Shown here in pieces: positions 13,131 to 25,512 of a DNA stretch of 64,000 nucleotides. The DNA is from Siphonodentalium dalli. Its lineage: Eukaryota; Mollusca; Scaphopoda; Gadilida; Siphonodentaliidae. Location: positions 11,490,036-11,554,035 of the forward strand of contig CP136069.1 in the NCBI GenBank assembly GCA_032622095.1, in the 5' to 3' direction. How positions within the stretch are numbered: position 1 is the stretch's first letter; every line of letters starts with the position of its first letter. The notes below the pieces were generated by a model, which saw only the letters and a program-made list of their open reading frames with translations, searched no databases and was not told the DNA's origin. The position numbers and the translations under genes are program-made.

Positions 13131-15250
13131 TAACTATGACTCCCTAATTAGTCTCCAGTAACTGTGACATCTAACAACATAACTAATTAGTCTCCAGTAA
13201 ATATGACTCCCTAATTTGTATCCAGTAATGATGACCCCGTAATTAGTCTCCAGTAACTATCACTTCATAGTTAGTCTCTGGTAATGATTATTCCCTAATA
13301 TGTCTCCAGAAACTTTGACAAACTAATTATTCTATTGTAACTATGACAAAAAACAACATCCTTAATTAATATCCAGTAATTAAGACTCCCTAATTAGTAT
13401 CCAGTATATGTGATCAACTAACAACATCCCTAATTAGTCTCCAGCAACTATGACTCCCTAATTAGTCTCCTGTAAATATGACTCCCTAATTAGTCTCCAG
13501 TAACTATGACTCCATAATTAGGATCCAGTAACTATGACAAATAACAACATCCTTAATTAGTCTCCAGTAACAATGAATCCCTAATTAGTATCTAGTAACT
13601 ATGACAACTAACAACATCCCTAATTAGTCTCCAGTAACCATGACTCCCTAATTGTTCACCAGTAATGATGACTCCCTAATTAGTCTCCAGTAACAATGAC
13701 TCATAATTAGTAAACAGCAACTATGACAACTAACAACATCCCTAATTAGTCGTCTGTAACCATGACTCCCTAATTAGTCTGCAGTAATGGAGACTCCATA
13801 ATTAGTCTCCAGAAACTGTGACTCCCTAATTAGTATCCAGTAACTATGAGAGCTAACAATATCCCTAATTAGTCTCCAATAATTATGACTCCATAATTAG
13901 TCTCCAGTAACTATGACAACTAATAACATGCTTATAAGTCTTCAATAAAATTGACTCCTTAATTCGTTTCCAGTAACCATGACTCCCAAATTAGTCTCCA
14001 GTAACTATGACTCCCTAATTAGTCTACACAAACTATGACTCCATAATAGTCTCCATTAAATATGACAACTAACAACATCCCTAATTAATCTCCAGTAATG
14101 ATTACTCCCTAATTAGTTTCAAGTGATGTTGACTCCCTAATTAGTCTCCAGAAATGATAACTCCCTAATTAGTCTCCTGTAACTATGACTCCCTAATTAG
14201 TCTCCAGTAACTGTGACATCTAACAACATAACTAATTAGTCTGCAGTAAATATGACTCCCTAATTTGTATCCAGTAATGATGACCCCGTAATTAGTCTCC
14301 AGTAACTATCACTTCATAGTTAGTCTCTGGTAATGATTATTCCCTAATATGTCTCCAGAAACTTTGACAAACTAATTATTCTATTCTAACTATGACAACA
14401 AACAACATCCTTAATTAATATCCAGTAATTAAGACTCCCTAATTAGTATCCAGTATATGTGGCAACTAACAACATGCCTAATTAGTCTCCAGTTACTATG
14501 ACTCCCTAATTAGTCTCCTGTAAATATGACTCCCTAATTAGTCTCCAGTAACTATGACTCCATAATTAGGATCCAGTAACTATGACAAATAACAACATCC
14601 TTAATTAGTCTCCAGTAACAATGAATCCCTAATTAGTATCCAGTAACTATGACAACTAACAACATCCCTAATTAGTCCCCAGTAACCATGAATCCCTAAT
14701 TAGTATCCAGTAATGATGACTCCCTAATTAGTCTCCAGTAACAATGACTCATAATTAGTAAACAACAACTATGACAACTAACAACATCCCTAATTAGTCG
14801 TTTGTAACCATGACTCCCTAATTAGTCTGCAGTAATGGAGACTCCATAATTAGTCTCCAGACACTATGACTCCCTAATTAGTATCCAGAAACTATGACTC
14901 CCTAATTAGTATCCCTAATTAGTCTCTAATAATTATGACTCCATAATTAGTCTCCAGTAACTATGACAACTAATAACATGCTTATAAGTCTTCAATAAAA
15001 TTGACTCCTTAATTAGTTTCCAGTAACCATGACTCCCTAATTAGTCTACATAAACTATGACTCCATAAAAGTCTCCATTAAATATGACAACTGACAACAT
15101 CCCTAATTAATCTCCAGTAATGATTACTCCCTAATTAGTTTCAAGTGATGTTGACTCCCTAATTAGTCTCCAGTAATGATAACTCCCTAATAAGTATCCA
15201 GTAACTATAACTTCCTAATTAGTCTCCAGTAACCATGAATCCCTAATTAG
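13131..15250. repeat. ~1.05-kb higher-order units, two copies
   Basis: The landmark GTGACATCTAACAACATAAC occurs at 13164 and 14213, an offset of 1,049. It is followed each time by the same series of variant monomers, including AATATGTCTCCAGAAACTTT at 13297 and 14346. The same landmark series occurs near 3933, 5370, 8146 and 11621, so all are descendants of one ancestral higher-order unit. Confidence 0.8.
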
Positions 15251-16659
15251 TCTCCAGAAATGATGATTCCCTAATTAGTGCCCTGAAACTATGACAAATA
15301 ACAACATCCCTAATTAGTCTCCAACAGCTATGACTCCCAAATTAGTCTCTAGTAACCATGACTCCATAATTAGTCTCCAGTAACTGTGACTCTCTAATTA
15401 GTCCCCAGTAATGATGACTCCCTAACTAGTATCCAGTAACTATGACAACTATCAGCATCCCTAATTAGTCTCCAGTAACTATGACAACTTACAAAATCCA
15501 TAATTAGTCTCCAGTAATGATGACTCCCTAATTTTTCTCAGTAATGATGACTCCCAATTAGTCTCCAGTAACAATGACTCCATAATTAGTCTCCGGTAAC
15601 TATGACAACTAACAACGTTCTAAATTAGTCTCCAGTAATGATGACTCCCTAACTAATCTCCAGTAACCATGACTGCCTAATTATTCTCCAGTAACAATGA
15701 CTCCCTAATTAGGCTCCAGTAACTCTGACAACTAACAACATCCCTAATTAGTCTCCAGTAACTGTGACTCCCTAATTAGTCTCCAATAACTATGACAACT
15801 AACAACATTATTAATTAGTCTCCAGCAGTGATGACTCCCTAATAATTCTACAGCAACTATGACTCCCTAATTAGTCTACATTAATTGTGACATATAACAA
15901 CATCCCTAATTAGTCTCCAGTAATTATTACTCCCTAATTAGTATCCAGTAACCATGAGTCCATAATTAGTCTCCAGGAACTATGACATATAGCAACATCA
16001 TTAATTCATATACAGCAACTATGCCTTCCTAATTAGTATCCAGTAGCTATGACTCCCTAATTAGTCTCCAGTAATTATGACTCCCAAATAAGTCTCCAGT
16101 AATTATGACTCCCTAATTAGTATCCAGTAACAATGACAACTAACAATATTCTTAATTAGACTCTAGTAACTATGGCTCCCTAATTAGTCTCCAGTAACTA
16201 TGACAACTAACAGCATCCCTAATTAGTCTCCAGTAATGATGACTCCCTAATTATTCTCCAGTAATGATGACTCCGTTATTAGTCTCCAGTAACTATGACT
16301 CCCTAATGAATCTCCAGTAACCATACCTCCCTAATTAGTCTCCAGTAACTATGACAACTAACAACATCCCTAATTAATCTCCAGTGATAATGACTCCCAA
16401 TTAGTCTTCAGTAACAATGTCTCCCTAATTTGTCTCCGGTAACTAGGACTCCTTAATTAGTCTCCAGTAATGATGAATCCGTTATTAGTCTCCAGTAACT
16501 ATGACTCCCTAATTAGTCTCCAGTAACCATGACTCCATAATTAATCTCGAGTAATGATGACTGCCTAAATAGTCTTCAGTAACTATGACTCCCTAATTAG
16601 TCTCCAGTAACCATGACTCCCTAATTATTCTCCAGTAACAATGACTCCCTAATTAGTCT

Positions 16660-19600
16660 CCAGTAACTATGACAACTAACAGCATCCCTAATTAGTCTCC
16701 AGTAATGACGACTCCCTAATTAGACTCCAAAAAATATGACTCCCTAATTAGTATCCAGTAACTATGACAACTAATAACATTCTTAATTAGTCTCCAGTAA
16801 TAATGAATCCCTAATTAGTCTCCAGTAACTATGACAACTAACAACATCCTTATTTAGACTCCAGTTATGATAAGTCCCTTATTAGTCTCAAGTAACTTTG
16901 AAATCTAACAACATCCTAATAGTCTCCAGTAATGATGACTCCCTAATTAGTCTCCAGTGACTATGACTCCCCAATTAGATTCCAGTAACTATGACAACTA
17001 ACAACATTCTTAACTAGTCTTCAGTAATGATGACTCCCTAATTAGTATACAGTAACGATGCCAACTAACAACATCCGTATTTAGTCTCCAGTAACTATGA
17101 CTCCCTAATTAGTCTCCAGTAACTATCACTCCCTAATTAGTCCCCAGTAATGATGACTCCATAATTAGTCTCCAGTAAATATGATGACTATCAATAACCC
17201 AAATTAGTCTCCAGTAACTATGGCTCCCTAATTACTATGCAACAACTACGACTTGCTAATTTGTTTCCAGTAATGATGACTCCGCTCTTAGTCTCCAGAA
17301 TATATGACTCCCTAATTAGTCTCCAGTAATTAAGATTCCCTAAATAATCTCCAGTTAACATGACTCCCTAATTACTCTCCAGTAACAATGACCCACTAAT
17401 TAGTCTCCAGTAAATATGACAACTAACAATATCCCTAATTAGAATCCAGTAATGTTGACTCCCTAATTAGTCTATAGTAATGATGACTCCATAATTAGGC
17501 TCCAGTAACTATGACTCCCTAATTAGTCTCCAGAAAATATGACTCCCTAATTAGTTTCCAGTAACTATGACAACTAACAACAATGTTAATTATTCTCCAG
17601 TAAATATGACTCCCTAACTAGTTTCCAGTAACTATGGCAACGAACAACATCCTTAATTAGTCTCCAGTAAATATGATACCCTAATTAGTCACCAGTAATT
17701 ATGACAACTAGCAACATTCTTAATTAGTCCCCAGTAACTATGACTTCCTAATTAGTCTCCCGTAACTATGACAACTAACAACATCCTTAATTAGTATCCA
17801 GTAACGATTACTCCCTAATTAGTCTCCAGTAACCATGACTCCCTAATTAGTCTCCAGTACCATGACTCCATAATTAGACTACAGTAATGATGACTCCCTA
17901 ATTAGTCTCCAGTAACAATGACTCCCTAATTAGTCTCCAGTAACTATGACAACTAACAGCATCCCTAATTAGTCTCCAGTAATGACGACTCCCTAATTAG
18001 ACTCCAGTAAATATGACTCCCTAATTAGTATCCAGTAACTATGACAACTAATAACATCCTTAATTAGTCTCCAGTAATAATGAATCCCTAATTAGTCTCC
18101 AGTAACTATGACAACTAACAACATCCTTAATTAGACTCCAGTTATGATAAGTCCCTAATTAGTCTAAAGTAACTTTGAAATCTAACAACATCCTAATCGT
18201 CTCCAGTAATGATGACTCCCTAATTAATCTCCAGTGACTATGACTCCCCAATTAGATTGCAGTAACTATGACAACTAACAACATTCTTAACTATTCTTCA
18301 GTAATGATGACTCCCTAATTAGTATCCAGTAACGATGCCAACTAACAACATCCTTATTTAGTCTCCAGTAACTATGACTCCCTAATTAGTCTCCAGTAAC
18401 TATCACTCCCTAATTAGTCCCCAGTAATGATGACTCTATAATTAGTCTCCAGTAACTATGACGACTAACAATAACCCAAATTAGTCTCCAGTAACTATGG
18501 CTCCCTAATTACTATCCAACAACTACGACTCCCTAATTAGTTTCCAGTAATGATGACTCCGCTATTAGTCTCCAGAATCTATGACTCCCTAATTAGTCTC
18601 CAGTAATTAAGACTCCCTAAATAATCTCCAGTTAACATGACTCCCTAATTACTCTCCAGTAACAATGACCCACTAATTAGTCTCCAGTAAATATGACAAC
18701 TAACAATATCCCTAATTACAATCCAGTAATGATGACTCCCTAATTAGTCTATAGTAATGATGACTCCATAATTAGGCTCCAGTAACTATGACTCCCTAAT
18801 TAGTCTCCAGAAAATATGACTCCCTAATTAGTTTCCAGTGACTATGACAACTAACAACAATGTTAATTATTCTCCAGTAATCATGACTCCCTAATTAGTC
18901 TCCAGTAAATATGACTCCCTAATTAGTTTCCAGTAACTATGGCAACGAACAACATCCTTAATTAGTCTCCAGTAAATATGACTTCCTAATTAGTCTCCTG
19001 TAACTATGACAACTAACAACATCCTTAATTAGCATCCAGTAACTATTACTCCCTAATTAGTCTCCAGTAACCATGACTCCCTAATTAGTCTCCAGTACCA
19101 TGACTCCATAATTAGTCTACAGTAATGATGACTCCCTAATTAGTCTCCAGTTACAATGACTCCCTAATTAGTCTCCAGTAACTATGACAACTAACAGCAT
19201 CCGTAATTAGTCTCCAGCAATGAGAACTCCCTAATTAGACTCCAGTAAATATGACTCCCTAATTAGTATCCAGTAACTATGACTACTAATAACATCCTTA
19301 ATTAGTCTCCAGTAATAATGAATCCCTAATTAGTCTCCAGTAACTATGACAACTAACTACATCCTTAATTAGACTCCAGTTATGATAAGTCCCTAATTAG
19401 TCTCAAGTAACTTTGAAATCTAACAACATCCTAATAGTCTCCAGTAATGATGACTCCCTAGTTAGTCTCCAGTGACTATGACTCCCCAATTAGATTCCAG
19501 TAACAATGACAACTAACAACATTCTTAACTAGTCTTCAGTAATGATGACCCCCTAATTAGTATCCACTAACGATGCCAACTAACAACATCCTTATTTAGT

Positions 19601-20480
19601 CTCCAGTAACTATGACTCCCTAATTAGTTTCCAGTAACTATCACTCCCTAATTAGTCCCCAGTAATGATGACCCCATAATTAGTCTCCAGTAACTATGAC
19701 GACTAACAATAACCCAAATTAGTCTCCAGTAACTATGGCTCCCTAAGTACTATGCAACAACTATGACTCTCTAATTAGTTTCCAGTAATGATGACTCCGC
19801 TATTAGTCTCCAGAATCTATGACTCCCTAATTAGTCTCCAGTAATTAAGACTCCCTAAATAATCTCCAGTTAACATGACTCCATAATTACTCTCCAGTAA
19901 CAACGACCCACTAATTAGTCTCCAGTAAATATGACAACTAACAATATCCCTAATTCGAATCCAGTAATGATGACTCCCTAATTAGACTATAGTAATGATG
20001 ACTCCATAATTAGGCTCCAGTAACTATGACTCCCTAATTAGTCTCCAGAAAATATGACTCCCTAATTAGTTTCCAGTAACTATGACAACTAACAACAATG
20101 TTAGTTATTCTCCAGTAATCATGACTCCCTAATTAGTCTCCAGTAAATATGACTCCCTAATTAGTTTCCAGTAACTAGGGCAACGAACAACATCCTTAAT
20201 TAGTCTCCAGTGAATATGATACCCTAATTAGTCACCAGTAATTATGACAACTAGCAACATTCTTAATTAGTCCCCAGTAACTATGACTTCCTAATTAGTC
20301 TCCCGTAACTATGACAACTAACAACATCCTTAATTAGTCTCCAGTAACCATGACTCCATAATTAGTCTCCAGTAATGAGGACCCCGTCATTAGTGTCCAG
20401 TACCATGACTCCATAATTAGTCTACAGTAATGATGACTCACTAATTAGTCTCCAGTAACTATGACTCCCTAATTAGTCTC
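16660..20480. repeat. ~1.25-kb higher-order units, three copies
   Basis: The landmark AGCATCC followed by AATGACG/AATGAGA monomers starts at 16681, 17958 and 19197 (offsets 1,277 and 1,239). Each is followed by the same succession of variants, including AATAACCCAAATTAG and ATGGCTCCCTAATTACTATG. This right-hand domain uses a different higher-order unit from the 3-15 kb domain, so the array has at least two amplification territories. Confidence 0.85.
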
Positions 20481-22488
20481 CAGTAATGAGGACCCCGTCA
20501 TTAGTCTCCAGTAACTATGACTCCCTAATTAGTCTTCAGTAATGATGACTCCGTAATTTGCATCCAGTAACTATGACTCCCTAATTAGTTTCCAGTAACT
20601 GCGACAACTAACAACATCCTGAATTAGTCTCCAGTGACCATGACTCCATAATTAGTCTTCAGTAATGATGACTCCGTAATCTGTCTCCAGTAACTATGAC
20701 TCCCTAATTAGTTTCCAGTAACTATGACAACTAACAACATCCCTAATTAGTCTCCAGAAACTATGACAACTAACAACATTCCTAATTAGTCTCCAGTAAT
20801 GATGACTCCCTAATTAGCCTCCAATAACTATGACAACTAACAACATCCTTAATTAATCTCCAATAACTATGACTCTCTAATTAGTATCCAGTAACTATGA
20901 CTCCCTAACTAGTATCCAGTAACTATGTCAATTAACAACATCCATAATTAGTCACCAGTAATGATGACTCCCTACTTAGTCACCAGTAACTATGGCTCCC
21001 TAATTAGTCTCCATTAAGGATATATATATAAAGATATATATAAAATTAGTCTCCAGTAGCTATGACTCCCTAATTAGTTTCCAGTGATTATGACAACTAA
21101 CAACATTCTTAATTAGTCTCCAGTAATGATGACCCTCTAATTAGTCTCCAGTAACTATGACTCCCTAATTAGTCTCCAGCAACTATGACAACTAACAACA
21201 TCCCTAATTAGTCTCCAGTAACTATGACTCCCTAATTTGTCTCCAGTAACTATGACAACTAACAACTTCCCTAATTAGTCTCCAGTAATGATGACTCCCT
21301 AATTAGTCTCCAGTTTATATGACAACTAACAACATCCTTTATTAGTCTCCAATAATGATTACTCCAATATTAGTCTCCAGTAATGATGGCTCTCTAATTA
21401 GTCTCCAGTAACTATGAAACCTAACAACATCCCTAATTAGTCTCCAGTAATTATGACTCCCTAATAAGTTTCCAGTAATGATGACTCCCTAATTAGCCGC
21501 TAATAACTATGACTTCCTAATTAGTATCCAGTGGCTATGACAACTAACAACATCCTTAATTAGTCTGCAGCAACTATGACTCCCTAATTAGTCTCCGGTA
21601 CCTATGATAACTAACACCGTCCCTAATTAGTCTCCAATTATGATTACTCCAATATTAGTCTCCAGTAATGATGGCTCCCTAATTCGTCTCCAGTAACAAT
21701 GACTCCATAGTTAGTCTCCATTATCTATGACAACTAACAACATTCCTAATTAGTCTCCATTAATGATTACTCCCTAATTAGACTCCAGTAATGTTGACTC
21801 CCTAATTAGTCTCCAGTAACTATGACTCCCTACGTAGTCTCCAGTAAGCATGACTCCGTGATTAGTCTCCTGTAACTATGACTCCGAATTAGTCTCCAGT
21901 AACCATTACTCTGTGATTAGTATCCAGTAACTATGACAACTAACAACGTCCCTAATTAGTCTCCAGTAACTGTGACTCCCTAATTAGTCTCCACTAACTA
22001 TCACATTTAGCAACATCCACAATTAGTCTCCCGTAACTATGACTCCCTAATTAGTCTCCAGTAACTATGACAAATAACAACATCCCTAATTAGTCTCCAG
22101 TAATGATGACTCCCTAATTAGTCTTCAGTAATGTTCACTCCCAAATTAGTCTCCAGTAATGATGACTCCCTAATTAGTCTTCAGTAATGTTCACTCCCAA
22201 ATTAGTCTCCAGTAATGATGACTCCCTAGTTAGTATCTAGTAACTATGACTCCCTAATTAGTCACCAGTAACTATGACTACTAGCAACATCACTAATTAG
22301 TCTCCTGTAATGATGACTCCCTAATTAGTCTCCAGTCACTATGACTCCCTAATTTGTCTCCAGTAGCTATGACTCCCTAGATGGTCTCCCGTCACCATAA
22401 CTAATAACATACCTAATTAGTCTCCAGTAACTATGACTCCCTAGTTAGACACCAGCAACTATGACAATATAACACGACAACATGAGTG

Positions 22489-22584
22489 GAGGACATACAA
22501 TTTTTAATGTAAGGATAAATTATTTTCAACGTATGTGAGGACGTACAATTTTTAATGTAAGGATACTTTATTTTCAAAATGTCA
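22489..22584. repeat. 48-bp direct duplication at satellite edge
   Basis: Two copies begin GAGGACATACAATTTTTAAT (22489) and GAGGACGTACAATTTTTAAT (22537), 48 bases apart. They sit just outside the last satellite monomer and are unrelated to it. Confidence 0.8.
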
Positions 22585-23278
22585 TATGCAGTGTAGGAAT
22601 GGGAAGGCAATATAGCACTATATCCACTGCTGTTAGTTTTTCAACTTTTGTGTTTATCACTGTATTACAATCTGTTAAAGGTATTATATCTTGTCAGGAG
22701 TGAGCACTTGTAATTATTTGTATATTTTGACTAAATATCTGATGTCTGCAAATACGTGAATATTGCACAACTATACTAATATATATCAAGACATACGTGT
22801 AACATACATGAAGAATATTAAAGACATTGGCTCTTGCTTAATATTATAATAGTCATCACTTACTGTCTGTTTCATAGTAACGACATATTACATATTGGTG
22901 TATGTTTGACATGCCAGTGATTGGTAGTGAAATGTGTCAATGCATTTTATGTTAGTCATTTTACAATACGAAACAATATTATTCTGAATGTCTAAGGGCA
23001 GTCTTGATGCTAAAATCATAGTATCCAGATTTAAAGCCAAAAATAGTTGAAAGATATGGAGAGCAATTTATTTGAGCTGCGCACAATGTATGCGTTCGGA
23101 ATAATATGTTTGACCACACCCCCTGTGTATATCCGGTATATTTTGTGTTTGCATTTTTCTCCAACATATGTATGACAGAATTGAATAATCAAATGTATCA
23201 TAGTCGTATTATGGAGTTATTACACAAAGGATGATAAATAAAAATAAATGGGGCCGGTCTAATTGAAATCAAGCTTAC
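22585..23278. other. Presumed intron or intergenic DNA, no exon seen
   Basis: This lies directly downstream (on the minus strand) of the exon at 23279-23605. No splice-acceptor-bounded frame resembling a continuation of the protein was found. A 62-codon minus-strand frame at 22979-23167 has no recognisable motif and is not called. Confidence 0.5.
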
Positions 23279-23605
23279 CTCTCTCTTCTTGATGAAAACT
23301 GCGGAGACATCGTCTTCCAGGTATGCGTCGCGATCAGCTGTCGGGCAACATTTCATTTCACCAGGGCCGCCATTTTTTATACAGGTAGCTGCAACACACC
23401 ACGGGTTCTGAAGACACCATTCCGCACATTCGATCTTACTCCGGGCCGATAACATGCTCAAACAGGTCACATTGAGGGATTTCTCCTTCTTTCCTATGAT
23501 CACAACATATCCACCCTCCTGGATACCGTATATACCGTGGACACTCGCGGCCATCAGAAGCATTCTGATAATTGAGTATAACATGATCGAAATTAACAAA
23601 TCCAA
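23279..23605 (-). CDS. Probable first exon, secreted PAN/apple-like cysteine-rich protein (partial)
   Basis: The frame from 23605 gives 109 residues ending in KKRE at a good splice donor (GAG|GTAAGC, cut after 23279). The N-terminus is a hydrophobic signal-peptide-like stretch, either from Met1 or from Met8 (MLYSIIRMLLMAASV). A compact domain follows with cysteines at 48, 60, 64, 70, 75, 86 and 87, including CAEWCLQNPWCVA. The CxxxC-x5-C spacing and the 'NPWCVA' type of helix/turn are what PAN/apple domains of animal secreted proteins show; I assign the family from pattern, not from a search. There is one N-glycosylation sequon (NVT, residue 45). In molluscs such exons are often followed by C-type lectin or other extracellular domains, but no following exon was found in the 1.5 kb before the satellite. 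If the gene continues, its next intron contains the 21-kb array; otherwise the exon may be a decayed paralogue. The start codon is uncertain. Confidence 0.6.
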
Positions 23606-23949
23606 GTTTTACAGTTACAAAATCTGTCAGACAAGCGATGCTGATAACTGAGCAATGTCTAGTGGCTAAGCGAGACGCGCGTTTCACTCTATGCGTGGAT
23701 CCATCGATCGTTTCTTGGTTAGTCAAATTCTCAGACTGCGAATCAGACGTGGACACATATGAAACTAATAATTTATCTGCACAAAGTAGTCATTGACTGA
23801 CGACACAACCACGCCCCTTGATAGGGTAGATACCAGCTGAAAACCAAACTACTCAACGTACGAAATTATAGTGTTGTGCTGTACAAGCCGTTGTCTATAA
23901 TATGTATTGTCGATAATCTGTCTGTCCGTCTGTGTTCTATAGACATTAA
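23606..23949 (-). promoter_or_regulatory. Possible promoter/5' UTR of the PAN-like exon
   Basis: This region lies upstream of the minus-strand exon. It contains a GC-box-like CCACGCCCC (plus strand, about 23810) and an AT-rich GATAAATTATTAG (minus strand, about 23770), but no convincing TATA/initiator pair. The call rests mainly on position. Confidence 0.25.
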
Positions 23950-24392
23950 AGGTACTCAATCCGATCAGATGATCCCCATATCATCAATATACAACATTTC
24001 TTCAAAATAAGCTTAGTTATTAGAATCGAGTAATTGCAACAAAATGCTAACCACCGTCAACTATGGTATATATTTCCCAAAAACGTGTTATTTATCAACA
24101 TTGTGTTCAACGAAATCTGGCCGTATTATCACTTGAATATCCCGAAATTTTGCCTTATTACCCTTTGATTTTAGAGTTATCCATCATCCGCAATTTTGTC
24201 CGAGACCGTCCGTTTGACGACGTTTTTCTGGGCCACAAATAACTTCACATCTCGAGAAATAACAAACTTCAAAAATCTATATCTGATCACTCTGAGATTT
24301 GATGGGTGGGTTCCTCGAAACGAATCAAATATTTTTTACCCTCGAAGCCAAAGAAATAGTAATTTAGGAGCGTTAGTTCGGATAATGCACCT
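23950..24392. mobile_element. 443-bp MITE flanked by TTAA
   Basis: The element starts AGGTACTCAATCCGA and ends TCGGATAATGCACCT, imperfect terminal inverted repeats (11 of 15 match). TTAA is present on both sides (23946-23949 and 24393-24396). A TTAA target is typical of piggyBac- and Kolobok-type transposases. There is no coding capacity, so it is non-autonomous. Related copies lie at 57568-57960 and 59600-59766, and an end fragment at 1-20. Confidence 0.7.
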
Positions 24393-24396
24393 TTAA

Positions 24397-25512
24397 CGGG
24401 TACCATATGGATGGATATACAAGGGGACAAACATGGTAGCTTTTAAAGAGGTAAATAATGGTGCAGGTAAAATTATTCTAAATTGACGCGGTTTGTGTCA
24501 TGAACAGAAAAAAGAGTTGCCAGGACAATCAACGACATTTTTTCCCGCAATTTCCTCCAAACTTATACATAATCATCACATTGATACGATGAGTCCAACG
24601 ATGTGATTCAAAAGTGGCGCCGCGCGAGTCATGGTCGTGGGAGGGACAACAACTTTATTAAATATGTTTTGCGCCAATTTCCATCAAATTGATACAGATT
24701 CTTCTCAGTGATACGTGGAATTGAATCGTTTGGTTTAAAAATGCATATGAGTGCCTTTCAGGTCAGATGGATGTGGGGCACGATCGGAATGTGATAAGTC
24801 ACTGATATCCACCACCAAATATATATAATCATCGACGGTTATCTGGTTCATCTGGAATTGGTTATCTGCTGCCTTATATTATATATACACAACATAATTC
24901 ATAAATATTCCCATGTGTATCAAAAATTTAGTGTCTCCAAATTAGTATTAGAAAATATAAAATTAAATCCGAATGCCGGTAATTTCAGAATTCCGCAGTT
25001 AAACGCAAATTCACATGACAAGATGTTAGTCATACACATCAGCGCTTTGGAATTTCTCACAGTACATGGTACACAGTGGACGACGACGAGTTCATGACGA
25101 CCTTACACAAAATACACAAATCAAACGACATATATCATGTCACTGGGGAATCACGTGGTTTCGAGACGCATTCAAAATGACCGAGGCGATCGCAAGCGCG
25201 ACCAAAAACGAGGAAAGGGTAAAAAACTAGGATGATGATATATTATATAGTATTCTGGCAGATACGAGCATATGATATACTACTTGTCAAACAAGCTGAT
25301 ACCTCAATTGTGTCCAAAATCACAGTTGGTTGCTCTAACATTCTGACCAAAGTTCTCTAGATGTATGGACTTTTGCACTGCCGACCCCTGAATATAAACG
25401 CTGGCATACAAATGAAAACTCGAAACATTTTACTGGGCCCAAAAGACCCGAACGGAGAACGACTTCCCTAAAAGCAACGTGCTTATTGTTGTTTCCCCCT
25501 CATCAGATATAT
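24397..25512. other. Intergenic, one diverged repeat copy
   Basis: No gene is seen. About 25240-25375 (around CAAACAAGCTGATACCTCA) matches 28320-28450, marking a dispersed repeat. The 79-codon plus-strand frame at 24858-25097 has no recognisable domain. Confidence 0.5.

Larger units (their letters stand above)
1435..22465. repeat. 21-kb satellite of 28-bp and 39-bp monomers
   Basis: The whole stretch is a head-to-tail array. The short monomer is 28 bp (core CCCTAATTAGTCTCCAGTAA plus TGATGACT or a variant). The long monomer is 39 bp and carries an extra block like CAACTAACAACAT before the same core. Both are intermixed in one orientation for about 21 kb, some 650-750 monomers by rough estimate. 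Each core holds the palindrome CTAATTAG, which puts TAA/TAG stops in several frames on both strands and explains the absence of any reading frame over 60 codons. The array is interrupted by a short TA-rich tract near 21018-21046. Monomers diverge by point changes, but blocks of 1-3.5 kb recur, so amplification acts on higher-order units. Confidence 0.97.

Noticed and set aside
1435-22465. CRISPR-like array
   Set aside because: The monomers are contiguous with no unique spacers, the variable part is just a drifted 8-19-base stretch, and the context is eukaryotic.
1435-22465. Telomeric repeat
   Set aside because: The monomer is 28 or 39 bases with no TTAGGG-like unit, and unique sequence lies on both sides.
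23436-23756. 106-codon minus-strand frame overlapping the PAN-like exon
   Set aside because: It is a different frame of the same DNA, without a signal peptide. The cysteine-rich frame with a proper donor explains the region better.
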